NCBI GenBank assembly: GCA_032716605.1
Contig: CM064485.1
Location: 35,592,061 to 35,656,060 of the forward strand
Length of the DNA: 64,000 nucleotides
Source of the DNA: Paralithodes platypus
Lineage: Eukaryota > Arthropoda > Malacostraca > Decapoda > Lithodidae
Reading direction: 5' to 3'
Each line of letters starts with the position of its first letter. Positions within the stretch are counted from its first letter, which is position 1. Under the pieces are notes generated by a model, which saw only the letters and a list, made by a program, of their open reading frames with translations, was not told the origin of the DNA and searched no databases. Shown piece by piece: positions 1 through 13,610 of the stretch. Position numbers and translations under genes: made by a program.

Positions 1-35
1 TGTTGGTATTGATGGATATTGTAGTGGTCCCTATA

Positions 36-150
<115 letters not shown>

Positions 151-238
151 TCCTCTCCTCAGGCGTACATTGTTCGTGTTATAACTTTCTTTTGTTCACA
201 CCAGATGAGCTAGACAGTGTGGATTGAAATACAAATAG

Positions 239-325
239 CGTCCCTTGATTTTGGCCCTGTCACTCTTTCAACTCTGGGGGCAGTTATGCCTTTTGTCTCC
301 CTCATTCAAATAGAAACAAAAAAGA
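239..325 (+). mobile_element. LINE-2 3' UTR fragment
   Basis: This short stretch matches, by eye, the 3' ends of the LINE-2 copies at 21775-21875 and 28620-28720 (shared words include cgtccctt, ggccctgtcactctttcaa and gccttttgtctccctca). It lacks any coding part, so it is a 5'-truncated fragment holding only the 3' UTR. A short A-rich run follows, as at the other copies. Confidence 0.75.
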
Positions 326-703
326 GAGAGAGTGTAGGGAGTCAGAGAGAGGGGGGGAAGAGTGTGTAGGCAGATTAAGAAGTAAAAAGTCCAGCTAGCT
401 GAACAATTGAGGCAGGAGGCCACATACAAGTAAGGATTGGGGAGAACCTGCAGTAGATACATAGAGAGATATATACACACTTTATTACAGCTATGGATAG
501 ATACTGTAATATAGTTAATGAAGGTAGGGCTAAATATAGTAAACACATATTATAAGTAAGTTGATACATTAGTTAATAGAATGGTGAGATAGAGAGATAG
601 ATAGGTATATAATATAATTAACTATATACAAAGATAGATACGCAGATAGGTACAAGGACAGCCTAGGTCTTAATCCTAGGATCATGGGTTTGAGCGCTGA
701 TTG
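326..703. other. Gene-free, purine-rich and AT-rich spacer
   Basis: Contains GA-rich and GATA-like runs leading into the TA array. I see no coding region or recognisable element. Confidence 0.6.
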
Positions 704-704
704 C

Positions 705-2480
<1,776 letters not shown>

Positions 2481-2521
2481 AAATGGTATTATACAATCTT
2501 GTCTGCCTCCCCACTCACTCT

Positions 2522-2525
2522 CGCA

Positions 2526-2553
<28 letters not shown>
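2522..2553. repeat. (CT)n microsatellite
   Basis: Short CT array just after the last minisatellite unit. Confidence 0.9.
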
Positions 2554-2556
<3 letters not shown>

Positions 2557-4851
2557 GGCCGGGTGAAGTATAAGAGAAGGACCGTAAACATGAATAATGA
2601 AATATATATAGAAGTGCATATTAAAGTACCTGGTCGTAATTTACTATCAACAACGAGTACTCCACCACCAACAGGAGTATAGTAAGTGGTATTTGGTCAC
2701 TGTATTTCATTATCTTTGAATGTTCACACGGATCTGTTTTTGGTTATCTGGTGTTTAATTTCCCTCTCCATATCATAAATAGTGTCTATATAAATCAACA
2801 ACATATACGCTGTCCATTTCAGTGTAGATTGAAGATTTAATAGAAAAAGAAAAAACAAGAAATAAAATAAACCAGTAATGTTAATGAACCTGATGTGTGT
2901 GGGTCTGTGTTGGCTTGGTAAATCAACTGAGTCTTTTCAGGTACCACAACAAAATAAAAACATCATCATTTGTACCTGTAATTAGTTTGCACTAAATGTT
3001 ATTAATTAGACAATTGACAAGGTCATGTAGCTTTAGCATAAGTGAATAGCAGTAGCATGGATAGGGTGGTATTAAATGTACATAGATAATAAGAAAGTAT
3101 ATGCAATATAATATGTAGGTTATAAAATACATCTAGAAAGAATACAAAAATCACTAAAATAGGTTTGAGTTGATATACATTTGAGCACTTATTTAAAATC
3201 ATATTGTAGAATGAATGCAAATGCTTGCTCCCAGATGTGAAGGTGTACACATTAGCCATTCATTATAGAGGAAGACATTATATACAACTGATTACGGACC
3301 AACCTTGGTATTCTGATTAGCAATCATAGGTAGTTTTCTAAGTAGTGTATTGAGATGGAAAAAGTTCATATAGTATTTGACCAGGCAAAGAGACACATTT
3401 GGTATACATTTGAATATGTTTTAAAATGAGACAAAGGGCAATGCTGCCTGTATCAAGCATCTTCCCCAAAGTTGAAAGAGTGATTGTCGGTAATTTTTTT
3501 TTGTTTAGTATTGACAAACAAAGTGTGGTGTTCTTGCATAGTGTAGTAAAATTAAGAGGAGGAGGAGGTGTTTGTGAGACCTAGCTGGATTACCCTCTGT
3601 GTAAGTGAGACACATACACACAACGTGAGGGAAGCCAGACAAATGAAACGAAAGCTCCAGCAACTCCTAACCACATGCCTATGAGGCCTCTCCTGGGTAT
3701 TGCCCAGCTCGATTGGTGTCTACAATCTCCCCAGATATATAGCTAGATAGATATACAGTAGTTCAAGCTCTATAGTATAATGTTCTACTACGGCCAGTTT
3801 GAGAATATACTGTACAGTATTGTGCAGTTCTGGTCTCTTGCTGTTATGAATTACTCTCTCTCTCTCTCACAAAGCACCACTAATATCTTATCCGCCCACG
3901 TTTGTTTTTCCACTCCCCCTAATTTTGACACACACCCACACACCCACACACACACACGATTGGATAAAAGTAGTCATGGTGACAGGACAATACGAGCTTA
4001 GCTCAAATACGGTATAGTACAACTAGGCAAATACAACTAGGTAAATACACATGCATACATGCACGATAAATGTATACATTAATCTTGAAATTGCTGACAT
4101 TGCTCATTAATTCCATTTCTAGTCGAAAGTTAACCCTAGGGAAATACCATTTCCATTACGATTACGTGTTTTCCATATTTAACTCTTTCAGTAAAATAAA
4201 ACACCTCTCTTCATATTATTTTTGGCTATCATTAGACGATTTTAGACAAATTAGAACGGTCAAAAGCAAATTGTATATTGATTCTGACTCTCACAGATCC
4301 CTTCCAAGCTGAGTATATTCGTATAATGATAGCTTTGGAAAGTTGTCTGAGAATTAAAATGGTATGTGTTGGACGATATCCTCAAGAATTCCCCATAGAA
4401 GAACTCCGTAACCAAGGAGTACAATGGGTACAATCCACGATGCAAGTCCCCCTATCGTCGACAATAAAGGAGGTACTGATGGCCTACTTTAAGAAAAACG
4501 ACCGTCCAAATCCCCCCCTTCCCCCTCCCCTCCCCTTGTATCCCACGTACTGGGTACTAGGGACATACACTAGGTATTAGGTGAGGGTTAGTCTTGTATC
4601 CAATGTTTGATTGGATAGAGTTTACCAGCCAGCAAAAGGAACTTATATGCAACCTTAATTAAAATATTAAGATATAAAACAAAAAAATAGATAACACAAA
4701 TATAATAATAAAAAAGCTTCGTCAGCTCCGCAACCCGGGCGTCGTCGGTCGTCGCTTTTGCATATAAACAAACAAGGTGCGCTCTGACAACAGTTGCCTC
4801 CAATATTGGCAATGAAACATTATATCACCACAATCGCCCGAGAACATCAAA
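2554..4851. other. Gene-free AT-rich stretch
   Basis: I see no supported gene. Small simple repeats occur (CT near 3855, CACA near 3930-3957, C-rich near 4510-4535). The stretch around 4178-4345 (TTTAACTCTTTCAGT, TTAGACGATTTTAGAC, then the cagatccctt-type motif) resembles parts of 1013-1215 and 12027-12080. It is probably a decayed dispersed repeat of unknown class. Confidence 0.45.
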
Positions 4852-4889
4852 CCCCCCCCCCCCCCTCCAAAAAAAAAAAAAAAAAAAAA
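4852..4889. repeat. Poly-C followed by poly-A tract
   Basis: A run of about 14 C with one T, then about 20 A. Low-complexity sequence. Confidence 0.9.
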
Positions 4890-5010
4890 CGAACACAAGT
4901 AACCCAAATATCTCGACAATCTTTGGTTAAATAACAAAACAATTCAAATCATCGTATTTTCGTCGTATAGAATTTTTCAAAGTGGCGCTAGGCTCCCTTG
5001 CAAATACCAT

Positions 5011-5506
5011 TTTTTTTTTTTTTTTTTCTCTATACTCCAACTACTCCCTTTCGGGCATAGGCTGAGAGCCTGCACACTCAACCGCTGAACACGGTGAGGC
5101 CCGTGAGGTCTTGTTCCAGTCTAGGGAGTGAGACATGCGAAGCACCCCGGCCCGAAGCAATCCCATCTCTGAAGCCGCTCCGCCTCCGCGCCTCACAATC
5201 TCATTCCCCAGACTCGGACCCTCACTCTCAGAACGCCACCTATTGAGCAATTAACTCACTAGGCATTGCCCCCCTGTAGCATATTTTGAATATGGGAATA
5301 TTCATACAGTGCTATTTAAATCAGGGAACAATGAGGGTATTTTTTTTTTGGCATTTCGGTGTGCTGTGGTAATGCACTGAAACTAGGTACAGCACAAATT
5401 CCATCCCAATAATATCTTCCCATTGACATATTGGGATTCGAGGATTTCGAGCCCGGGTCCATTGGATTACCAGTCCAGTGGCAAGACCACTCTGCCACAC
5501 CTCCCC
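5011..5506 (-). mobile_element. tRNA-derived SINE (SINE-1), copy 1
   Basis: Read on the minus strand, the element starts with a tRNA-like head (5506 downwards: GGGGAGGTGTGGCAGAGTGG, then a CTGGACTGGTAATCCAATGG anticodon-arm-like stem-loop and GACCCGGGCTCGAAATCC as a B-box-like segment). A unique body follows and it ends in a 17-T run on the plus strand, i.e. a 3' poly(A) tail. It aligns along its whole length with 33631-34129 (496 versus 499 bp). The anticodon position reads GGT, so a tRNA-Thr ancestor is possible. A RNA polymerase III transcript mobilised by a LINE is the expected biology. Confidence 0.88.
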
Positions 5507-6260
5507 ATAACATAACATAGCGACGACAGCACCACCTGTGTAAACAGACCCTCTTCTTGTGTTTTATGTATTAAACTCTAGCCCTTATTGTACCTGGTTG
5601 AACTTTAGTTTTACCTAAGTATACTATATACACATAATGATTATTAGATAGTTTAATATAGGGTTAAAACAACTTAGTTACTACTTTTGATAGCCTAACT
5701 AAGTGCATTTCTGGTACTTATCACTATCATAGTAATAGGCCTATTACACTTTTTCAAGCATATTATACATTTCATTATTTGTTTGTGTCATCACTGTATA
5801 TATTAACTGCTATTGTTATTCCAACTTCTTACTAGGCTAATTCAACCCTCTCTCTCACTATCGTTTTCTTATTTTCTGGTAAATAATGTTTTCCAGGTGT
5901 ATTATTGTCATTTTCCTTTCAGGCTTACTTTGATGTTTTTATAGTTTGTTTTGATTGTGTCATATTACTAACGTATATTTGTGTACAGGCTTGTTATTTA
6001 ATCATCATATTTACTAAGTCATGTCGTGATTACCCGCATCTTTTGTTCATTTGATTGTCTGTGTAAATGAACCATATATTGTGTACAATGTTTATTTTCT
6101 TTCTGCCCAGTTAATTGTATTTGCTAAAGTGTCTTTAATAATATTGGCACTTCAGTAATCAAAATAGTGTTGAACACTTTTACATTTAGAGTTTCTTCCA
6201 AAGTCGAACGAAGCTGTTATGTGTTAGCTAAAATAAATCTACACACATTTCATTGTAGTG
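5507..6260. other. Gene-free AT-rich stretch
   Basis: No coding potential or recognisable repeat seen. Confidence 0.6.
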
Positions 6261-6261
6261 T

Positions 6262-6505
6262 TGTTGTTGTTGTTGTTGTTCCCTAAGCTGCCTGGCCGAA
6301 CAGCCCCGAGTCCCTAAGGAAGGCCATGGCCACGGTCGGGGTTTCCCACAGAGCTCTCAAGTAGTGTAGATTGTGTTGTTGGCGTAAGTGGTTGTGTGAA
6401 ATGCAGTCTTCTATGATGTGTTTAATAGTATAGGGTGCTGTGTTACAACCTAGGCAGGAGTCGACGACGGAGTCATCCAGTCTCTTCTGATAGCTCAGAA
6501 GGGTT
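6262..6505 (-). pseudogene. LINE-5 3' end: reverse transcriptase C-terminus with CCHC motif and (AAC)n tail
   Basis: Minus-strand coding remnant of about 75 residues ending in LFGQAA and a stop at about 6283. It contains a C-x2-C-x8-H-x4-C motif (CLGCNTAPYTIKHIIEDC), the usual C-terminal zinc-knuckle of Jockey/I-type LINE ORF2 proteins. Directly after the stop the element ends in (AAC)n, seen as GTT repeats at 6262-6280. Its upstream side abuts the octamer tail of CR1 copy A at 6506, so the coding sequence is cut there. A plausible continuation is the reverse-transcriptase-like fragment at 11106-11392. The tail matches the SINE at 55249-55660. Confidence 0.72.
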
Positions 6506-6720
6506 AACATAAGAACATAAGAAAATGGGAGTCTGCAGAAAGCCGATTGGCCTAAGCAAGGCAGATCTCTGTCCCACACAACCCCAGTTCAATTACAAAG
6601 CCCAATTATAGGCTCAACACTCTAATACCCTGAGGATCATCTTACCAAAATGGTTAGAGATTAACGCAGGATTATGGGGGTATGCAGAGTGCTGATTGGC
6701 CCAACCCGGCTGATCCCCCC

Positions 6721-8349
6721 TCACACCCAACCCTTCTCGTCCATATGCTTATCCAATTTTATCTTAAAGCTCCCTACCGTTTTAGACGCCACTATAGCAC
6801 TTGGTAGTCCATTCCACCCATCTACAACTCTGTTACCAAACCAATATTTGCCTATATCTTTTCTGAAACGAAATTTATCTAATTTGAAACCATTGGTAGG
6901 AGTACTTTCGCTATTACTGAGCTTTAGTACATTTGTCATGTCCCCTTTGTTAATCCCACTAACCCACTTGAACACCTCTATCATATCCCCTCTAACTCTG
7001 CATCTCTCTAACGAATGTAAACCTAATTTCTTCAACCTTTCTTCATACGAAAGATTTCTAATATTATGGATCATTTTTGTCATTCTACACTTTACTCTCT
7101 CCAATGAATCTATGTCCATTCTGTAATAAGGACACCAAAATTGGACAGCATAATCCATATGGGGTCTCACTAATGACAAGTAAAGTTTTAAGATAACATC
7201 AGCAGTTCTGTTACTCACACTCCTAGAGATGAACCCGAGAATCCTGTTTGCCTTATTACGAACGCTTATACACTGTTTTCTAGGCTTCAAATCATTGCTA
7301 ACAAACACACCTAGATCTTTCTCACAGTCTGAATTTTCTAATTCTAAATTAGCTAGTTTATATTTAACATTTGTATGCATCTTCCCTATCTTTAATACCT
7401 TGCATTTGTCAATGTTAAACTTCATCTGCCAATTTACTGACCATTCATGTAAGGTATCTAGATCCCTTTGGAGGCACTCTATATCGCTATCTGAATCAAT
7501 TGATCTCCCCATTTTAGTATCGTCTGCGAATTTACTTATCCTACTAGTTATACCTAAATCTAGGTAATTTATGTATATAAGAAACAACAGGGGACCTAAT
7601 ACCGATCCCTGGGGGACACCACTTTTGACTGCTCCCCACTCTGACTTGGTACCATTTATGCTGACTCTCTGTTTCCTACCAATTAGCCATGACCTAATCC
7701 ATCCCAACAACGATCCTCCTATTCCATGTGCCTCAACCTTTCTCATCAATCTCTCATGAGGGACTCTGTCGAAAGCTTTACTGAAATCTATATAAATAAT
7801 ATCATATGACTTGTCACTATCTACTGCTTCATATACCTCTGAGAAAAAGCTAAGCAAATTAGTAAGGCAAGAACGTCCCTGAGTGAATCCATGCTGAGAA
7901 GAATTTATTAAGTTAAATTTGTCTAAGTGGCTTCTAATTTTCCTAGCAATAATAGACTCTTGCAACTTTCTTATGATTGATGTGAGACTAATGGGACGGT
8001 AATTGGATGCTATCGATTTATCACCTTTTTTGAAGATCGGAACTACATTTGCAAGCTTCCAAGCTTCTGGAACTAAACCTGTTTCTAAAGACTTGTTAAA
8101 TAAAAATGCTAATGGGCTACTTAACTCATCTCTGCATTCTTTTAATACTCTAGCATATACCTCGTCAGGACCAGGCGATTTTTGAGGTTTCAGTCTGTCA
8201 ATTTCCTTAAGCACATCATTTCTACTTATACTAACTGTACTTAACATATTTTCTATACTATCACTATATACCATATTGACTTCTGGAATCTGTGCCAAAT
8301 TTTCATTAGTGAAAACGGAAAGAAACTGACTATTTAATGTACTGCACAT
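6721..8349 (-). pseudogene. CR1-A ORF2, reverse transcriptase part
   Basis: About 540 residues open on the minus strand. It covers the end of the linker, the whole reverse transcriptase and the C-terminal region. Visible RT motifs in order: FKKGDKSIASNYRPISLTS, DIIYIDFSKAFDRVPHERL (catalytic Asp), [19 protein letters not shown], and SKFADDTK (catalytic Asp-Asp pair). The protein runs to the family C-terminal end (DKHMDEKGWV). It is separated from its endonuclease part by frameshifts near 8350-8480, so this copy cannot make a full ORF2 protein. RT motif residues look intact. It would act at the nuclear target site in target-primed reverse transcription. Confidence 0.9.
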
Positions 8350-8471
8350 TTCTAAATAATTTCCTGTTATTTTTCCTATTGAAGTTTTTAGGGGGCCTAT
8401 TACATCTCTAACTTTAGATTTATATAGTTGGTAAAAAGCTTTAGGGTTATTTTTTGAGTCACTGGCTATCC

Positions 8472-9705
8472 TTATTTCATAATTTCTTTTTGCTTTCCTG
8501 ATTTCCTTTTTGACCTGTCTTGATAGAGTCTGATAGTATATATATGTAGATGATTTTCTCCTTTCTTTATTTTTCTATATATTCCTTTCTTTTTTCCTAT
8601 AAGATCTATTAGCTTATTAGTCATCCATTTTGGTTGGTTCTGCGGCGATCTAAATTTTCTTTTAGGGATATATTTATTTTGAGCATTGTGGAGTGAAGCA
8701 ATAAACTGGTTATATGTAGGTGGCAAGTTTAACTCTGGCATATCCTGACTTAATTGCTTAACAATAGGGTCCACCCTTAAGTCTCTTCTTAGCCCACCAT
8801 AATCGGCTTTTCTGAAATCTGGGATAAGTGTCGTATTCTCTTTAGCATTCCCTGTCCATTGTATATTAAAATAATTAGATTTATGATCGCTATTTCCTAG
8901 GTGGTCACCAATCTCTACATCATTTATCATATGTTCATTGTTACTGAAAACTAAATCAAGAATATTAATACCTCTAGTCGGCGTATCTATGAATTGAAAT
9001 AAAAAACTATCTTGTACAACCTCAATAAACTCTACTGAATCGGAGTCGCCTATTTGGTGCTGCCAATCAATGTTCGGAAAATTAAAATCCCCCATAATGC
9101 ACACATTGCTAAACCTTGATGCTATTTTAATTTCCTCCCATAACGATGTTCCGCCATTGCTACTCATATTAGGCGGTCTATATATAACTCCAATAACTAT
9201 GGTCTCACTACCTTCGTTAACCTCTACCCAAACACTTTCATTTTCATTATTTAGTCTAATACCTGATTCAATACAGCTTTTTAATGTACTCCTGACAAAC
9301 ACTGCTATACCCCCGCCCCTCCTACTTGTTCGGTCATATTTAAACAAACTATATCCTGGAATATCAAATTCTGCTAAAAAATGCCTAGATTCTGTTCCAC
9401 GTTTCAGTTAGCGCTATTATGTCTATATTTTCTGTGCTAACGAGTGCTCTAAGTTCGTTCATTTTGTTACATAAACTCCTACAATTTGTATAATATACCC
9501 TCAACCTATTACTTTTATTTGCAACTAATTTTCTATTGTTTTTAGCTAACTTATTATTTCCTGTTGAACTACTAGCTCTAGACGGAAATTCTGCTCTATC
9601 AGTAATCTCATCTTTACTATCAGTTACATGTGTAGTGTTATCGATACTACTATTACACATCACTATATTCGCACTATCTTGACTGATTATTTCTATTTTA
9701 CTCAC
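8472..9705 (-). pseudogene. CR1-A ORF2, endonuclease part (two frames)
   Basis: Apurinic-type endonuclease domain that nicks the target DNA. Motifs: YYTNCRSLCNKMNELRAL and IIALTETW (catalytic Glu) in the first frame (9705-9385); RRGGGIAVFVRSTLKS, VIGVIYRPPNMS, CIMGDFNFPNIDWQ and GNSDH (catalytic His) in the second (9347-8472). A frameshift lies at about 9350-9385, just after the TETW motif. A second break near 8472 separates it from the RT part. Nothing suggests the breaks are programmed, because copy B reads through both regions. Confidence 0.88.
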
Positions 9706-9767
9706 TGGTTTGTCACATGACGTACCTGCTCCATATGGAGACAGTATTTTACTTACACACCCAGGTT

Positions 9768-10654
9768 TTTTTAACGAAATCCCGCAACAATCTTGTCCAG
9801 TGAGCTGGCCAAGGTCGAAACTCCTAGTCGAGAAAGATGTACTCCATCCTGGGCATACAGTTCATCCTTACCATAGAAGTGGGTCCAGTTATCTAGGAAT
9901 GGTATTGACTTTGCCTTGCAATACTTCTCCAGCCGGCTATTTACACCAATAGCCCTGGAGGACCATTCCTTCCGTACCCCTCTTCTTGGCAGGATACTGT
10001 GTACCACAGGAAATCCACCCTTCTCCTTGATCCTCTCCAGCATTTCCTGGTACTTGGTCAGCAACTCCTCAGTCCTGCATCTCCATATGTCATTGGATCC
10101 CGCGTTGATGAAGATGATGGGGTCCTCCCCACCCACTTCTAGGACACCATCCATCTTCTCTGCCACCCTCCCGACTCCGGCTCCAGGTAGGCAGACAACT
10201 TTACTAACATGAGTGTTAGTAGCCCCGTCAAGGTACCTAACCATTGAATCACCGACAATGAACTTAGCTTTTTTCCGTTGTCGGCGTGTAGCAGGAGTTG
10301 TAGCAGCAACAGCAGCAGACTTCCCCCCTCCCCTCTCACTGCCTCGATGATCGCCACTTCCTCGCCATCACTCTCATCAGCCAAGGTGCTGAAGTTGTTG
10401 TGGGTCTTGAGTGGCTGCCTTTTCAGCTTGCAGGCCGTTGCACTGGTTGACACCACTTTCCAAGGGGCTTCACGATCCCTGGGAACACTTCCGGTAGCCT
10501 CACACTTCTTCTCCTCCATAGCTAGTCTCAAGGCCAAATTTTCATCTTTGAGACACTGAATCTCCTGCTCCACACTCTCCAGTCTTTCTTGCAAAGCAAG
10601 ACAAAGCTGGAGAGTATGGGAGGAGACAGCAGACTCATCAACAACAGCCATCAC
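9768..10654 (-). pseudogene. CR1-A ORF1: coiled coil plus SGNH/GDSL esterase
   Basis: Two overlapping frames. The first (from 10654) begins with about 60 residues of heptad-like coiled coil (LQLCLALQERLESVEQEIQ, LKDENLALRLAMEEKK). The second (10244-9771) is an SGNH-type hydrolase: VGDSMVRYL just before it carries the nucleophile Ser, NAGSNDIW is block III, and AQDGVHLSRLG carries the Asp/His pair of block V. Esterase domains in ORF1 are known for CR1-group LINEs; their role in retrotransposition is unsettled. A frameshift around 10200-10250 joins the parts. It ends immediately before ORF2. Confidence 0.87.
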
Positions 10655-10948
10655 TAAGAAAGTTCACTAGGACCTCACTAAGGGTAAACAGGTTCACTAG
10701 CGGTCACTGGGGACCTCCGCACTGGTCAGGGGTCAGAGGGCAACTGAAGACAGTATTGGATGGTGTCCGCATCTCAGCCTGGCCAGGTGAACTCTGTCCT
10801 CGCGAGGAAGGGAGGATTCAGAAGGATGGACTTCGGGAGGTCGTGCCTGCAGCTGCGTGTTGTCTATGAGTGAGTGGATGGAACGGTGAGAGCTATGAGT
10901 ATGGATGTGCTTCTGGAAGCTGGTTGGGGGTGGGCAGGGAGGGAGAGA

Positions 10949-11105
10949 TAATAATAATAATAATAATAGTTCTTAAAGCTAGCGCATGCTAGGTAACGAC
11001 TCAGTGCTTGTGAAAAACCTTTAATGCGCCGAGCATGGGCGCGATCCTGGGCATTCTGGGTGGAAGTCCAAGACGCTAGTCACTACACCAGCGAGCCGCT
11101 GGTAA
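10949..11105 (-). mobile_element. Short tRNA-like SINE with (ATT)n tail
   Basis: On the minus strand the segment starts near 11105 with AGCGGCTCGCTGGTGTAGTG (A-box-like TGGTGTAGTGACTAGCG), then a B-box-like GGATCGCGCCCATG, a short body, and an (ATT)n run (AAT repeats at 10949-10968 on the plus strand). It sits between CR1 copy A and a LINE-5 fragment. The tRNA likeness is moderate and the class is provisional. Confidence 0.55.
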
Positions 11106-11392
11106 TTGTGTGTGATAGCGTGTGCTGGGTGTTGTTTTAATGTTTCTTGGTGTCTGTGGATGTGTTGCCATGTAGTGTAGTGGGTGGTGTTGGTTCGTGG
11201 AGGCTGCTGCCAGGAATTGAGTGCCTCTCATTTCCAGATGGTCTTTGACTTTGAGGACTTTGGTTTCTTGATTGTAGGTGATCTGTAGGTGTAGTAGCTG
11301 TGCAGCCTGTGATGATTTTTAGGGCTTTATTTTGAATAGTCTGTAAGGTCAGTTGGATACCATAGTCTCTAGCCCACTTGTAATGATTCGTG
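11106..11392 (-). pseudogene. LINE-5 reverse transcriptase C-terminal fragment
   Basis: Minus-strand reading, with one apparent frameshift, gives a segment of the type WARDYGIQLTLQTIQNKALK, IITGCTATTPTDHL and VKDHLEMRGTQFLAAAS. This is the conserved region downstream of the RT catalytic core in Jockey/I-type LINEs (the 'IQNKALR...TGC...TPTDHLH...E' block). The 3' terminal piece of the same kind of LINE lies at 6262-6505, so CR1 copy A plus a SINE probably split it. Confidence 0.65.
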
Positions 11393-11532
11393 GAGTATCT
11401 AGATTATTTTTTTGGATAGAATTTGCTTTTCAATAATTAGTATACTGTATATAGTCTTGTAGTTGATGTATAGAAAATCATATTTATAAAGTAATTCCCA
11501 GAGATATACTTCCATAATTAGAAATAGGTGAA

Positions 11533-11577
11533 GTCCACGAATATCAACGAGTGGGCTAGAGACTATGGCATCCGAGT
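11533..11577 (+). mobile_element. Inverted LINE-5 mini-fragment
   Basis: This 45-bp stretch (CCACGAATATCAACGAGTGG, GCTAGAGACTATGGCATCC) is an inverted, near-identical match to the plus-strand sequence just before 11392. The two arms are separated by about 140 bp of AT-rich DNA. Confidence 0.6.
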
Positions 11578-12314
11578 GCACTATGTAGTACTACGTTTTA
11601 AATATTATGATATTCATTAAATATTGTTGAGGGCTTTGATTTTCTATTTTGCCAATTTCGAGCAGCAAATTTAGTTTGACCCCAAGACTGTCACCCCCAA
11701 TACCCATCCAGGTGTCGACATTATGAGGGCGAGCGAAAGCGAACCTGCTGTGAACCTTTTATTTTTTATGTATTTGTTTTTCTTCTAAGAAGCAAACTAA
11801 AGATACATGGCTCAAATATAGTAAAAACAATCAAACCCCTTAATAATTAATACAGAAAATCTTAATAACACCAATACGTTGCACCAGATATTATTAAACT
11901 TTTGAAATGAAGTATCGAAAGCCTGTAATAATAGAATACGTGTACAGTCACCTGCAGTGAAAGGTGGTTCAAACTTTACTGAACAATTTTGACACGCTGA
12001 GGGTATAATTTGGAGCATATTATTTAACCTCTCCTGTTGCAGAAATGTCTTTTTTATTCTAGCTATATTTAGACGATTTTGTGCAGTTTTAGATGGATCA
12101 GTGTTAGTAAAACAGGATTAAGTGAGATCATTGTAAGCCTGTTTATTGCTGGAGGCATTTTTAAAACTAATTAACATCGTCTACTAGTAGCCAGAAAAAT
12201 GTAAAAGCACCAATACAGAAATGGTTAAACACAAATCCGAGACAGTGCTTTCCCTTATTGACTGTTCACTGCCTCAGGTTAGCCACATAGTAGTGTATTA
12301 GCTATTGGTGTAGG
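11578..12314. other. Gene-free AT-rich stretch
   Basis: No coding region. The part at 12027-12230 (TTTAACCTCTCCTGTTGCAG, TATATTTAGACGATTTTGTG) resembles the decayed repeat traces near 1013 and 4178. Confidence 0.45.
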
Positions 12315-13610
12315 TTAAAGTTGAACTTTTTGCTCAAACTTTTGCTAGAAACTTCACTTTGGATGATTCCGGTACTATTCCTCCCTCTCCACCCCCCTCT
12401 CTCCTACTTATGCCTAATATCCTAATCTCTTCTAAAGATGTACTTTCTACCCTCTCTAACATCGGACGGTGTTCGTCCTGTTGTACTAAAAAACTGTGCT
12501 TCTGTGCTGACTCCCTGCCTAAGCAAACTCTTTCGTCTCTGTCTCTCCTCTAACGTCTTCCCATCTTGCTGGAAGTTTGCTCTCATTCAACCTGTCCCAA
12601 AGAAGGGTGACCGTTCTCAACCCTCAAACTATCGTCCGCTTGCTCTCACTCTCATCTTTTGTATCTCTAAATTTTTTAAACTATTCTTGCATCCAAATTT
12701 CTTAAGCATTTCCCTTATCATAATTTACTCTCAGATCGCCAGTATGGCTTCCTTTAGGGTCGCTCTACTGGTGATCTTCTTTCATATCTTATTAACTCTT
12801 GGACATCCTCCTTTCGGGACTTCAGTAAGACCTTTTCTATTGCACTAGACATATCGAAGGCCTTCGATAGAGTCTGGCACAAATCTTTAATTTCTAAACT
12901 ACCCTCCTTCTGTTTCTGTCCCTCCATCTGTGCCTTTGTCTCTAATTTCCTTTCCGGCCGTTCCATAGCTGCGGTTGTGGATGGCAATCGCTCACTTCCT
13001 CATCCTATCAACTCCGGTGTTCCTCAGGGTTCTGTCCTATCTCCCATTCTCTTTCTAATTTTCATAAATGATCTTCTCAACTGTACCTCCAGTCCCATTC
13101 ATTCATACGCAGACGACTCTACCTAACACTACTCAATTAGCTTTCCTGAACACCCTAGCCAGCAATCCCTCAAAATCAAATGTAATGAAGCCATGCAACA
13201 CTTATCTTCTGATCTAACGACTATTTCCAATTGGGGCCGAGAAAACCTTGTTGCCTTTAATGCTTCCAAACCCCAATTTCTTCATCTTACTACCTGTTCA
13301 GAACTCCCAGAGGACTATCCCTTACTCTTCAACAATACAAAAATCAATCCTTTATCTTCTCTCAATATTCTCGGTGTCTCCTTTTCTTCTGCTCTCACTT
13401 GGAAGGACCATATTACCAGTCTTGCTATGGCAGCCTCCCAAAAGCTGGGTGTGCTCAACCGCCTCAAGGGGTTCTTTACCCCTGCACAGCTTCTTGCTCT
13501 GTACAGGGGCACAGCACATCCTTTTGTTGAGTATTGTTCACATGTGAGGGGAGGATCCTCTCACAATGCACTCCTACACAAAGTAGAAAGGAAAGCCTTC
13601 CGTATCCGTA
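12315..13610 (+). pseudogene. LINE-2 copy 1, reverse transcriptase part (5' piece of a split copy)
   Basis: Jockey/I-type LINE reverse transcriptase, collinear with 26300-27846 of LINE-2 copy 2. Recognisable segments: [62 protein letters not shown] and YADDST at about 13106-13123, followed directly by an in-frame TAA. Further frameshifts occur near 12650-12850. The sequence stops matching at about 13610 inside the C-terminal region, where LINE-3 begins; the remainder resumes at 21447. At 12753-12760 the uninterrupted CTTCCTTTAGGGTC is the empty site for the MITE in copy 2. Confidence 0.85.

Larger units (their letters stand above)
6506..10930 (-). mobile_element. CR1-like LINE, copy A (near full length, decayed)
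   Basis: Minus-strand non-LTR retrotransposon. Order from 10930 downwards: 5' UTR, ORF1 (coiled coil plus SGNH esterase), ORF2 (AP endonuclease plus reverse transcriptase), 3' UTR, and a short octamer tail (CATAAGAA units on the plus strand at 6506-6524, i.e. TTCTTATG). Octamer tails are a hallmark of the CR1 clade. The same element is present as copies B, C and D. Coding regions are broken by frameshifts. The 5' boundary is approximate and is set by the (AAT)n tract at 10949. Confidence 0.88.
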
